NCBI GenBank assembly: GCA_002753725.1
Contig: PEAL01000002.1
Location: 1 to 51,098 of the forward strand
Source of the DNA: Deltaproteobacteria bacterium
GTDB taxonomy: Bacteria; Desulfobacterota; Desulfobacteria; Desulfobacterales; Magnetomoraceae
Direction: 5' to 3'
Length of the DNA: 51,098 nucleotides
The translations under genes and the position numbers were made by a program. Shown here in pieces: positions 15,041 to 23,543 of the stretch. The notes under the pieces are model-generated. The model saw nothing but the letters and a program-made list of their open reading frames with translations. It made no database searches and had not been told where the DNA came from. Within the stretch, counting starts at the first letter, position 1. Each line of letters opens with the position of its first letter.

Positions 15041-17167
15041 ATGAAAGTCTTGCACTATCTTTTTATTTCTTTTTTACCCATTTTTTCAGTCTTATCTGTA
15101 TTTGCAGATGATATTCACATGATTGATGAAATAACAGTCCGTGCCACTCGTGAAAATTCCAAAGAAATCAGTACGCAAATTATTTCTTTGGATAAACCAG
15201 GAAATGTTTCTGTTCCTGATGTTTTAAAAAACACCTCGGGCCTTGATGTTCAACGCCGGTCCATTTTAACGCCTAAAAACAGTCAGGTAAAAATTCGAGG
15301 CCTGGATGAAAGACGCAGTGAAATTTTGCTTGATGGCAGAACATTAAATGGAACCGGTGTGATGGGCGGCTATTTTGTGGACTGGTCATCGTTGTCCCTG
15401 CTTGAGTTTGAAGACATCGAGGTCAGCAAAGGCGCTTTTAGCGCAAAACAGGGAAATACCCTTGGCGGTACAATTAATATGATACCTGCTAAACCTAAAA
15501 CAGGGTCACACATCAATCTTTATTCGGGATATAAACGATATCAAACCTACAATGCAGGGACAACGGTATCATATTTAAATGATACTTATCACCTGTGTTT
15601 CATGACCGGCCACAATCAAACCGATGGACACTTAAGAAACAGTCAGGTAGACAGAAATGATTTTAGTTTGAAACTTTCATTGCTTTCATTGGAAAATCAG
15701 GAAATCAAAATAAATGCTCGGTATTCAGATGGTGAATTCAATATGCCGGTAGAAAACACTATCATGAACGATACCTATGATCCAAAATTTCCGGAAAGTA
15801 TTGGCACGTATCTCACTGGGCCTGGAATTAACTTTATCAATGGTCATGGTCATGGAGATGACAGCCATTTTATCAAAAAACGATATGAAATGGACCTTTC
15901 ATACCAATATTTAATCCATACACTGGCAGTCAAAGCAAATGTGTTTTTTAACACTGAAGATCGACAGGAAACACTGTTTGATTGTCTTGACAATCAAAAA
16001 ATCCTTGAAAGAGAAGCTACACCAGACAGATCCTGGGGGTGGCGTTTTGACCTAAACAAAACCAGTGACAGGCACACCGCAGGGCTGGGATTTTCTGGAA
16101 ATTACCAGGGATATGGTGGCACAGATAATACATTTACAGTAAATAACTACTACAAACCGTTGAAAGATGGGCTTGATGAATGGGATTCAACAAAGCGATA
16201 TGGAATATATGTGGATGATCAATGGAAATTATCTGAAACACTCGATATATATGCCGGTCTCAGATATGAAATCTATAAAGGGGATCGCACGGCTGATACC
16301 GCACAAGCCTATACCAATGGCAAGCCATTGAATTTTATTCAAAAAGATGTTGAATTTGATGAAACCTCAATTTTACCGAAACTCAGTATTACTTATCATC
16401 CCCTGCCAGATATGTCTTTTCATGGCAGAATGGCCAGAGCCACAAGATTCCCTGATGATCCTGCTTTTTACTGGTATTATGGCGGTTATCAACCTGAAAT
16501 GGACCCGCGCAGCACTGTCATCAGGAATGCGTTAACCTATGAAGATGCCATGCAGTATGAGTTGGGTTTTTCTTACAAGATCAGGGATGTTTTATCGATC
16601 CAGACAAATGCCTATTATTATCATGTGGATGATTATATTCGATGGATATTTGGATATTCCCCCAGTCGGCTGGTTTATAATATCGACCATGTTGATTTTC
16701 ATGGAATAGAGGTTGATCTGAAAGGATATGTAAGCGATACTGTCTCCTGTTTCAGCAGCTTTACATATCAAAAAACAAAAAAGTATGGTGATGTTCTGGA
16801 TGCCAGTAATCATCTGGATTCAAGCCTTTCTGAACTACCCGAAAAAAAAGTGAATGCCGGGTTCAGTTATTTGTTCAAAGAGAACATTAAGGCTGAACTC
16901 AACCTGCGTTGGGTGGACAAAACCGTTGTTCCATATGGCACAAACGCATCCCCTGATGGCATTCCTATGGGCAGCACGGTTACGCTTCAGGAACTTGATG
17001 ATTTTGTAACCCTTGACGTATCGTTTAAATTTCCGGTTCAACTGAATCCGTTAAAAGGAACGTTTACCCTGGCTGTTGAAAATTTATTTGATGAAACCTA
17101 CCAGGAGGAATATGGATTCCCATCTCCCGGGCAAACCATTGGCTTCTATTTAGAGATGGTTTATTGA
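15041..17167 (+). CDS. TonB-dependent outer-membrane receptor
   Basis: A signal peptide (cleavage near SVFADD) is followed by a plug domain (about residues 30-150, with IDEITVRATR, SQVKIRGLDERR and GGTINMIP) and a 22-strand-type barrel ending in the usual aromatic residue (GFYLEMVY). AGGAGG precedes the ATG at 15041; the TTG one codon earlier is less likely. It is the last gene of the FmdE-ABC operon and supplies the outer-membrane step, powered by the ExbB-ExbD-TonB set encoded 3.5 kb downstream. Ligand class (corrinoid, metallophore or other) is undetermined. Confidence 0.93.
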   Translation: MKVLHYLFISFLPIFSVLSVFADDIHMIDEITVRATRENSKEISTQIISLDKPGNVSVPDVLKNTSGLDVQRRSILTPKNSQVKIRGLDERRSEILLDGRTLNGTGVMGGYFVDWSSLSLLEFEDIEVSKGAFSAKQGNTLGGTINMIPAKPKTGSHINLYSGYKRYQTYNAGTTVSYLNDTYHLCFMTGHNQTDGHLRNSQVDRNDFSLKLSLLSLENQEIKINARYSDGEFNMPVENTIMNDTYDPKFPESIGTYLTGPGINFINGHGHGDDSHFIKKRYEMDLSYQYLIHTLAVKANVFFNTEDRQETLFDCLDNQKILEREATPDRSWGWRFDLNKTSDRHTAGLGFSGNYQGYGGTDNTFTVNNYYKPLKDGLDEWDSTKRYGIYVDDQWKLSETLDIYAGLRYEIYKGDRTADTAQAYTNGKPLNFIQKDVEFDETSILPKLSITYHPLPDMSFHGRMARATRFPDDPAFYWYYGGYQPEMDPRSTVIRNALTYEDAMQYELGFSYKIRDVLSIQTNAYYYHVDDYIRWIFGYSPSRLVYNIDHVDFHGIEVDLKGYVSDTVSCFSSFTYQKTKKYGDVLDASNHLDSSLSELPEKKVNAGFSYLFKENIKAELNLRWVDKTVVPYGTNASPDGIPMGSTVTLQELDDFVTLDVSFKFPVQLNPLKGTFTLAVENLFDETYQEEYGFPSPGQTIGFYLEMVY

Positions 17168-17198
17168 AATATAACTCGCCTGGTTAAAAGTAATTATT

Positions 17199-17252
17199 GC
17201 AAACACCCCCTTTTTTTTGTATAAAAAATATTGAAAAAGGGGGGTGTTTTGC
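17199..17252 (+). promoter_or_regulatory. Hairpin covering the ribosome binding site of the DUF4143 ATPase gene
   Basis: The arm GCAAACACCCCCTTTTT (17199-17215) pairs with the arm at 17234-17252, which includes the GGGGGG that must serve as the ribosome binding site, ending one base before the ATG at 17253. The hairpin would hide the initiation site. It also sits just after the TonB receptor stop, but without a T-run after the right arm it is a poor terminator. Confidence 0.5.
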
Positions 17253-18632
17253 ATGCTGGAAAGATTTTCAGAAAAAAAATTAAAACAATGGTACCATAAA
17301 AAAAATAGAAAGCCACTGGTATTAAGAGGTGCCAGACAGGTCGGCAAATCCACGTTAGTACGTCAATTTGCTTTAAAAAACAATATCGTATTGCATGAAA
17401 TAAATCTTGAACAACACATGGACATGGATAAGATTTTTCAAACACTGAATATAGAAAGAATTATTCAAGAAATTGAGGCATTGGTTGGCGCAAACATACA
17501 ACAACCAGGCATGTTGTTATTTTTAGATGAAATTCAGGCCACTCCTCATGCAATTGCTGCTTTACGTTACTTTTATGAACAAAAAAAACATATCGCAGTT
17601 ATCAGTGCAGGTTCCTTGTTAGAATTTTCTCTTTCCAATCAGAAGTTTTCAATGCCTGTGGGCCGGCTTGAATATACCCATATAGGTCCAATGACATTTA
17701 AAGAATTTTTAAATGCTGTTGATCCTGTTCTAAATGAAAATATTGCGTCATATGATTTAAACACGAATTTTTCAATTCAATCCCACAAAAAATTGTTAGC
17801 AAGGCAGCGTGAATATATGTTTACCGGCGGTATGCCTGAAGCTGTCATGATGTATCAAGAATCTGAGTCTTTGACAGATGTCTTTGATATTCATCGCTCT
17901 ATTGTTGAAACGTATCAAGACGATTTTTCAAAATATGCACAAAAAAATGAACTGGCCCTCATGCAGCGGGTCTTTCGCTATATTCCCCGGTACATATGCA
18001 CCAAAGTCAAATATAGCAATATTTCTCAGGAGTATAGAGCAAACACGATCAAAGCCATTCTTGATCTTTTTGAGAAAGCACGGATATGTCATAAAGTATA
18101 TCATAGCCCTTGTGCGGGTATTCCATTATATGCAGATATCGAAGAAAGGATATACAAGCTCATTTTTATGGATATTGGTATTGTGAATCATATTTGTGGG
18201 AATGACTGGATTACAATTCAGTCATTGATAGATACACAGCTTGTCAATGAGGGGCCTTTGGCAGAACAATTTATCGGTCAACACCTTATTTTGCTTAACC
18301 ATATGCCACCACGCTTATGTTACTGGCTACGTGAAAAAAAAGTATCAAATGCCGAACTGGATTATGTGATATCCCAAGGCAATTTGATTGTTCCTGTGGA
18401 GGTCAAGTCAGGCAAAAGCGGCTCATTAAAATCGCTCCAACAATTTATTGCTCAGAAAAAGTTGCCTTTTGCAGTTCGGTTTGATCTGAATATGCCATCA
18501 TTACAAAATATTCAGCATCAAACAATAACCAAAACTGGAAAGGAGATGGTATCATTTGATCTCTTATCATTGCCGCTATATATGGTGGAGGAAATGCCCC
18601 GATTGGTTGATCAATATCGACAGGCCAGATAA
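17253..18632 (+). CDS. AAA-type ATPase with DUF4143 and PD-(D/E)XK-like C-terminus
   Basis: The N-terminal P-loop domain has GARQVGKST (about residues 26-34) and the Walker B LLFLDEIQ; SAGSLLEF is sensor-1-like. The middle matches the DUF4143 arrangement. The C-terminal part LDYVISQ...VPVEVKSGK has the D-x(n)-E-x-K pattern of restriction-like nuclease folds. Such genes occur singly and patchily in bacteria and archaea, often in accessory DNA; their function is unsettled. The start at 17253 follows a G-rich ribosome binding site buried in a hairpin. It is unrelated in apparent function to the uptake genes on each side. Confidence 0.85.
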   Translation: MLERFSEKKLKQWYHKKNRKPLVLRGARQVGKSTLVRQFALKNNIVLHEINLEQHMDMDKIFQTLNIERIIQEIEALVGANIQQPGMLLFLDEIQATPHAIAALRYFYEQKKHIAVISAGSLLEFSLSNQKFSMPVGRLEYTHIGPMTFKEFLNAVDPVLNENIASYDLNTNFSIQSHKKLLARQREYMFTGGMPEAVMMYQESESLTDVFDIHRSIVETYQDDFSKYAQKNELALMQRVFRYIPRYICTKVKYSNISQEYRANTIKAILDLFEKARICHKVYHSPCAGIPLYADIEERIYKLIFMDIGIVNHICGNDWITIQSLIDTQLVNEGPLAEQFIGQHLILLNHMPPRLCYWLREKKVSNAELDYVISQGNLIVPVEVKSGKSGSLKSLQQFIAQKKLPFAVRFDLNMPSLQNIQHQTITKTGKEMVSFDLLSLPLYMVEEMPRLVDQYRQAR

Positions 18633-18686
18633 TGATGGGCCACATCTTAATCAAGACATACCCCGAAGGACTGGAAGGAATACATA

Positions 18687-20477
18687 ATGCACAGCAACAC
18701 CTTTTCTAAAATATCATTGCCATCAGGCAGCATTTTATTATGGTTTGTTCTTTTTCAACTATTTTTAGGAACAGTCCTTTACGATACGTCAATGGCCAGT
18801 AATCAGGACAACTGTATTCAAAAAGATACCCTGAAAAATGGCAAAATTGATCAGATCGCCTGTTTTGATACCAATCATACGATTCAAAGCCTTAAAATTG
18901 ACAGTAACCATGATGGTGTTTTTAATCGATTCCAGTATTATCAAAAGGGTCAGGTGGTTCGTATAGAAGAGGATCGTGATTTTGATGGACACATCGATTG
19001 TCGGGACTATCTGGAAAATGGAAAAAGGGTTCGACAGGAACGTATCAACGGGCAGGATCATATTGATCAGATCACGCTGTTTGACAAAAATGAAAAACCA
19101 CTGTTCATGAAAAAAGACACATCAGGAAGTGGTCAATTTGATTCGTTTTTTGATTTTAAAGATGGCGTGCTGATTTTGAAAACCTCAGATCCTGATGAAA
19201 ATGGCAAAATGAATGAATGGATCACCTTTAAAGATCTCCGGCCTGTTGAGCGAAAACTGGATAAGAATGAAGATCACATCTTTGAAACTCTTGTGTATTA
19301 TAATGAGCAGGGACTTCCTGAAAAAAGCATGCATGATCATGATATGGATGGTAAGCATGAAGTGTTTCGATATTATGAACACGGTCAAATCATTAAACAG
19401 GAAAAAGATATGAATTTGGACACAACACCCGATCAAATCACTGTGTTTGAAAATTCAATGGTTTCAGAAAATAAACTGGATACGAATTTTGATGGTCTGT
19501 TTGATGATTTTTTGACGTATCATCAGGGGAAATTAAAGCAGAGAACAAAAGATATGAACCATGATGGAAAACTGGATTTTTTCTGCGATTATGATAATGA
19601 TGAACAAATAAAAGAAATACAGGAGGATACCCGATACAAAGGACAAATTGATCGAAAAAAAGAATTTGTTAACGGACACTTACAAAAAATTGTTGATGAT
19701 CATAATCTGGATAATTTTTTTGAAACCATGAGCTATTTTAAAAACAATAAAATGTATCTCCAGACAACACTTCACAAAGTAACCCAAAAACCTGAAATGA
19801 ATATTTATTTTAATTCAAATGAAACCAAAGAACGCGTTGAAATAGATTCAACCGGTAATGGCACCATCGATACATGGCAGTATTACAAAGACAATCAACT
19901 GACAAAACTGACAAAAGATGAAAATCATGATGGACACATTGATCTGGAAATTTTTTATAAAAATAATAAAAAACAAAAACAAATGAAAGATTCGGATAAT
20001 GATGGTTTTTTTGAAACCTGTCAGGATTTCACATATCCACAATGGTCTATGGTGATGAAACAGGATTTCAATCAGGATGGTCACGAAGATTTTTATTATT
20101 ACTATACCGATGGTATATTAAGACAAAAAGAGATGGATGAAGATTATGATCATCAGGTTGATTATATCGAATATTATAATGAAGCCGGTCATTTAATAAA
20201 AAGTATTGAGGACGAAGCCCATTCTGGAAAGTTAGATCTTACATGGTATTATGACGATTCTGAGTTGCCGGTAAGAGCAGAAAAAGACACCAACAATGAT
20301 CATTCGCCCGATATCTGGTTTTACTATCAGGAGGGTCGAATCGTTTCGGTTGAAGAGGATTCCAATTACGATGGAAAACCAGATATATGGGAAATGTACG
20401 ATGCCTCAGAAACAATGATTCATCGAAAAAAAGACATTGATTTTGATGGTATTGCAGATATTGTATTTCAATCTTGA
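18687..20477 (+). CDS. Exported acidic protein of about 22 calcium-loop-like repeats
   Basis: The N-terminus has a signal or anchor helix (about residues 14-32). The rest is about 22 repeats of 22-25 residues, each beginning with a loop of the form D-x-N-x-D-G-x-x-D and continuing with an aromatic Y/F and G, as in DTNFDGLFDD, DENHDGHID and DSNYDGKPD. The loop resembles EF-hand or dockerin/TSP3 calcium sites, and the Y-x-x-G half resembles YwqK/MORN-like repeats. Some copies have lost ligands. AAGGAA precedes the ATG. It lies on the same strand ahead of exbB-exbD-tonB, separated by two palindromes. Calcium binding at the cell surface or in the periplasm is inferred. Confidence 0.75.
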   Translation: MHSNTFSKISLPSGSILLWFVLFQLFLGTVLYDTSMASNQDNCIQKDTLKNGKIDQIACFDTNHTIQSLKIDSNHDGVFNRFQYYQKGQVVRIEEDRDFDGHIDCRDYLENGKRVRQERINGQDHIDQITLFDKNEKPLFMKKDTSGSGQFDSFFDFKDGVLILKTSDPDENGKMNEWITFKDLRPVERKLDKNEDHIFETLVYYNEQGLPEKSMHDHDMDGKHEVFRYYEHGQIIKQEKDMNLDTTPDQITVFENSMVSENKLDTNFDGLFDDFLTYHQGKLKQRTKDMNHDGKLDFFCDYDNDEQIKEIQEDTRYKGQIDRKKEFVNGHLQKIVDDHNLDNFFETMSYFKNNKMYLQTTLHKVTQKPEMNIYFNSNETKERVEIDSTGNGTIDTWQYYKDNQLTKLTKDENHDGHIDLEIFYKNNKKQKQMKDSDNDGFFETCQDFTYPQWSMVMKQDFNQDGHEDFYYYYTDGILRQKEMDEDYDHQVDYIEYYNEAGHLIKSIEDEAHSGKLDLTWYYDDSELPVRAEKDTNNDHSPDIWFYYQEGRIVSVEEDSNYDGKPDIWEMYDASETMIHRKKDIDFDGIADIVFQS

Positions 20478-20490
20478 CAAAAAACCTATA

Positions 20491-20542
20491 TCCGAGAACG
20501 TGTAGGGGCAGGCCCCTGTGCCTGCCCCTACACGTTCTCGGA
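20491..20542. repeat. 52-bp perfect palindrome (REP-like), 23-bp arms
   Basis: Arms starting TCCGAGAACGTGTAGGGGC and its exact complement flank a 6-nt centre (CCCTGT). It is far more GC-rich than its surroundings, directly after the repeat-protein stop. It could work as a transcript stabiliser or stem-only terminator and resembles dispersed REP-type palindromes. No second copy was noticed in this window. Confidence 0.75.
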
Positions 20543-20545
20543 CAT

Positions 20546-20602
20546 AGTGTAACCAAAAGTGCCTGAGCAAAAGTTTTTTTGGCAGTCAATGTTGGTTACA
20601 CT
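20546..20602. repeat. Second inverted repeat before exbB (11-bp perfect outer arms)
   Basis: AGTGTAACCAA (20546-20556) and TTGGTTACACT (20592-20602) are exact complements, with an inner TGCC/GGCA stem and a T7 run in the loop. It starts 3 bp after the 52-bp palindrome and ends 39 bp before the exbB start. It may be a regulatory structure in the exbB leader or part of one composite small element. Confidence 0.6.
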
Positions 20603-20641
20603 CAATTTAATAATCATTGACATTGAAAGGAAGTAATTATC

Positions 20642-21259
20642 TTGGATGGTAATATCATCGAATTTATATCAAAAGGTGGGATTCTTGTGGTGCCCATTTT
20701 ATTATGTTCAGTGTTTACCCTTGCCATCTTTGCAGAAAGACTCATTCGATTTGCATTGATGCGGAGCAGAGGCTCTGGCCTTGCAGAAAAAGTTGCTGAA
20801 CTATTAAAAAATGGAAATGAACAAAAAGCATTCTCCCTTGCCCGGGACAGTCATTCTCCAATGGGTCGTATTCTTGTTCAGGCCATTGAAATTAAGGATG
20901 GTGATCGAGAATTGCTTGAAACGGTGATTATCAATGCAACCGATGAGGAAGTACGAAATTTATCGGCCTATACACAGGCCCTGGCAACAATTGGCAACAT
21001 TGCGCCTCTGTTGGGTCTTTTAGGAACCGTTATCGGTATGATTAAAGCCTTTATGGTCATTCAACAAATGGGTGGAAAGGTCAATGCCGCAGTTTTAGCT
21101 GGCGGAATATGGGAGGCCATGCTTACCACCGCATTGGGACTTGCAGTGGCATTACCGACAATGGTTGCACACAGCTATTTGATTGCAAGAATTGATAAAT
21201 ATGAAGCCCGACTTCAAAAGGGTGCGGTAACATTTATGAAAAGTATTTCACTAAAATAG
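20642..21259 (+). CDS. exbB: ExbB/TolQ-family proton channel subunit
   Basis: A 205-residue MotA/TolQ/ExbB protein with the expected membrane helices: one near the N-terminus (ILVVPILLCSVFTLAIFAE) and two after residue 110, including APLLGLLGTVIGMIKAF. It is the scaffold of the proton-driven TonB motor. The start is a TTG at 20642 with AAGGAAG 8 nt upstream; no ATG in frame gives the first membrane helix. It is followed after 10 bp by exbD. The short form and immediate exbD-tonB neighbours favour ExbB over TolQ. Confidence 0.92.
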   Translation: MDGNIIEFISKGGILVVPILLCSVFTLAIFAERLIRFALMRSRGSGLAEKVAELLKNGNEQKAFSLARDSHSPMGRILVQAIEIKDGDRELLETVIINATDEEVRNLSAYTQALATIGNIAPLLGLLGTVIGMIKAFMVIQQMGGKVNAAVLAGGIWEAMLTTALGLAVALPTMVAHSYLIARIDKYEARLQKGAVTFMKSISLK

Positions 21260-21269
21260 GAGCTTACCC

Positions 21270-21677
21270 GTGCTTGTTCACACAAAAAAAAAACAACGAT
21301 ACCAAATGCAGATGCCATTGACATCATTAATCGATATTGTTTTTATGCTTCTGATTTATTTCCTGCTGACAACAAATTTTATCATTGATGAGGGCATTAA
21401 AATCAAGTTGCCCCAGGCAAGATCGGGTGCGCCTCAAATCCAGAAAGACATTACAGTCTATGTTGATAAGGATGGTCAGGCTTATCTTTCAGACAAACAA
21501 GTATCTTTGAGCCAGCTTTTTACAGAATTGAAACAAATGATTGGGCAGAACAAAGATCAACTGGTGATTATCAAGGCAGATCGATCTGTCATTTTGAACA
21601 AAGCAGTCAAGGTGATGGATATGGCAAAGGCCGCCGGTGCAGAACGTCTTTCTCTTGCGACTGAAAAGGAATGGTAA
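21270..21677 (+). CDS. exbD: ExbD/TolR-family protein
   Basis: A 135-residue single-pass protein. The membrane helix contains the essential proton-carrying Asp (LTSLIDIVFMLLIYFLL), followed by a periplasmic domain ending in MDMAKAAGAERLSLAT, typical of ExbD. It starts with GTG at 21270, with AGGAG 8 nt upstream. Its end overlaps the tonB start by 7 bp. It should form the motor core with ExbB and pass force to TonB. Confidence 0.93.
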   Translation: MLVHTKKKQRYQMQMPLTSLIDIVFMLLIYFLLTTNFIIDEGIKIKLPQARSGAPQIQKDITVYVDKDGQAYLSDKQVSLSQLFTELKQMIGQNKDQLVIIKADRSVILNKAVKVMDMAKAAGAERLSLATEKEW

Positions 21678-22369
21678 GGTTGATAGTATTTGATCCACAC
21701 AATAAAAATATCAATTGGATGTTATGGACTTTTATGATCCTATCCATTGGCATTCATGCAGTTATTTTATTTCCCATCAACGATCTGTTCAACGCAACCT
21801 CCATGACTTACATTGAATTGACACTTAAAGAAGAATCAAAACCCTATTATCGCTCCATTCCACGTCCAAGAAAAAGGCATAAAATACCTGAAATCAATCA
21901 TACACAAGCACGCCATATCAGTCACAGAACAGTGAACCAAAGGCATGTTGACCCTGTTGAAAAATATCTGGCAAACACGCTGATGGATCCTATGGAGATC
22001 CCATCTGTCCCCCAAACACCGGATTTTACCAGCCCACAACTGACGAATTGGCAACCGGTAACAGAGACAGGTGGTTTTATTACAAAAAGAGACTATATTG
22101 ATATGCTAAGATTAAGCATTGAACGCCACAAAGAATATCCTCGATCTGCCAAATTCAGAAATATTGAGGGCCGCGTAAAAGTTGGCTTTGAAATAAAAAA
22201 AGGCGGTCGTGTGGAAAATGTTCAAATTGTATCCAGTTCGGGAACAACGCTCCTGGATCAGGCAGCCATTAATGCTATCAAGAAGGCCTCTCCATTTCCT
22301 GTCCCACCGGTAACGGTGTTTGAATTACCCCTGAAGTTAGCCATTATTATTGTTTTTGAACTGACTTAG
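21671..22369 (+). CDS. tonB: TonB-family energy transducer
   Basis: One N-terminal membrane anchor (about residues 13-34, MLWTFMILSIGIHAVILF) is followed by a Pro/basic-rich periplasmic linker and a C-terminal TonB domain (about 150-232) with EGRVKVGFEIKKGG and DQAAINAIKKASPFP. It delivers motor energy to TonB-dependent receptors, most obviously the one at 15041-17167. The ATG overlaps exbD by 7 bp, with AAAGGA just upstream. Confidence 0.93.
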   Translation: MVRLIVFDPHNKNINWMLWTFMILSIGIHAVILFPINDLFNATSMTYIELTLKEESKPYYRSIPRPRKRHKIPEINHTQARHISHRTVNQRHVDPVEKYLANTLMDPMEIPSVPQTPDFTSPQLTNWQPVTETGGFITKRDYIDMLRLSIERHKEYPRSAKFRNIEGRVKVGFEIKKGGRVENVQIVSSSGTTLLDQAAINAIKKASPFPVPPVTVFELPLKLAIIIVFELT

Positions 22370-22455
22370 GATTGCGTATTCCGGATATATTCAAGTTGAT
22401 ATGAATTGCATTCAGCGAAAATTAATTGCTCTTTGAGTACGATCTTGTCACGGTA

Positions 22456-23445
22456 TTATTCTGTTTTAGCCGGCATTGGTGCGCTAACACTTATGCAACT
22501 TTCGATTGGTGCAGATAATATAACCGTTTGAGAGGTACTGTTTGCAAGATATTTCATTATCGCCAATACATCTTTGAGATCCACTTGTTCATCCTTGTTG
22601 ATATCGCCTTGAAAAGATTCATTCAAGGGCACATAATTCTGGATAAATGAGATATAATTAGGCACGAGGGTATAAAAGCCATAATATCCTGGCCATGCGC
22701 ATCCTTCTCCCCAACTGACAATACCTGCAAGTTTCCATTGATGATCACTATAAACAACAAAGGGACCGCCACTATCACCATCACAGGCATCTTTTTGCCC
22801 TTGAGTATAGCCTGCACAAAACATATTATCTGTAATTTGATAGGTGGTTGAGTCAATGCATTGTTCCATCGATACAACCGGTAAAACGACCTGCATGAGT
22901 TGGTCAGGATAACGTGGATAATAACTTGGATTATCAGGGTCATCAGGGTTGTACAGGACTGTATTTCCCCATCCCAAAACAGTACCTATCAGACTTGAAA
23001 CATCTCCCTGGTAAACGGCAATGGGTGGATAGGTGGATGAAACCTCTGTTTTTAATTGAAGAAGTGCAATGTCATTATCAACCAGATAGGAATCATACTC
23101 TGGATGCGGTATAATTCGTTCAATTTCATAAATATAGGCGTGTTGATTTTGAGAAAGATCCTTTAAGCCAATAACAACCTTAAAAAACCCTGGAGCAACC
23201 CATCCACCGGAGGTGTTTTCCAAACAGTGAGCGGCAGTGACAATCCATCTATAATGAATGAGTGTTCCACCGCATTGCGCTTCACCATAAGTATTCACCA
23301 TTGCGGCCATAAACGGCCAGTCCTCATTTTGAGACGCAATCCCGCCGACAATTCGGGGCTGCTTACGAACAGAATCAGCCATAACCGATTGAATCAACAG
23401 TTGAACACTTAAAAGTATACATAATATGAAGAAAAAACGTTTCAT
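22456..23445 (-). CDS. Secreted trypsin-like serine protease (S1) with C-terminal dockerin-like segment
   Basis: After a signal peptide (about residues 1-23), RIVGG marks the zymogen activation site. The catalytic triad is complete: AAHC, DNDIALL and DGDSGGP. The Asp six residues before the catalytic Ser (DACDGDSGGP) predicts trypsin specificity for Arg/Lys. Cys residues fit several disulfides. The C-terminus has a single dockerin-type calcium motif (GDINKDEQVDLKDVLAIM) and a short tail. The gene lies alone, convergent with tonB. A secreted chymotrypsin-fold protease is uncommon in bacteria but known in marine and predatory groups. A Kazal-domain inhibitor-like protein is encoded 13.5 kb away. 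Confidence 0.92.
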   Translation of the reverse strand: MKRFFFILCILLSVQLLIQSVMADSVRKQPRIVGGIASQNEDWPFMAAMVNTYGEAQCGGTLIHYRWIVTAAHCLENTSGGWVAPGFFKVVIGLKDLSQNQHAYIYEIERIIPHPEYDSYLVDNDIALLQLKTEVSSTYPPIAVYQGDVSSLIGTVLGWGNTVLYNPDDPDNPSYYPRYPDQLMQVVLPVVSMEQCIDSTTYQITDNMFCAGYTQGQKDACDGDSGGPFVVYSDHQWKLAGIVSWGEGCAWPGYYGFYTLVPNYISFIQNYVPLNESFQGDINKDEQVDLKDVLAIMKYLANSTSQTVILSAPIESCISVSAPMPAKTE

Positions 23446-23543
23446 TGATCGACTTTCATGTGTTTATTTATAACATATATAATATAAACGTCGGTCAGTA
23501 TTTTGAAAATATTAATAGGAATTTTGCAGGGCTAATTTATTTC

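Noticed and set aside
18687..20477. Regularly spaced repeats that could suggest a CRISPR array
   Set aside because: Similarity is at the protein level, in one frame, with variable DNA; no conserved direct repeats with unique spacers.
20582..20597. Sigma-54-like TGGCAGTCAATGTTGG upstream of exbB
   Set aside because: The -12 half is wrong: GG is followed by TG rather than GC at the 10-bp spacing, and it lies within an inverted repeat.
22456..23445. Trypsin gene as eukaryotic contamination
   Set aside because: It has no introns, a bacterial signal peptide and dockerin-like tail, and is embedded between ordinary bacterial genes.
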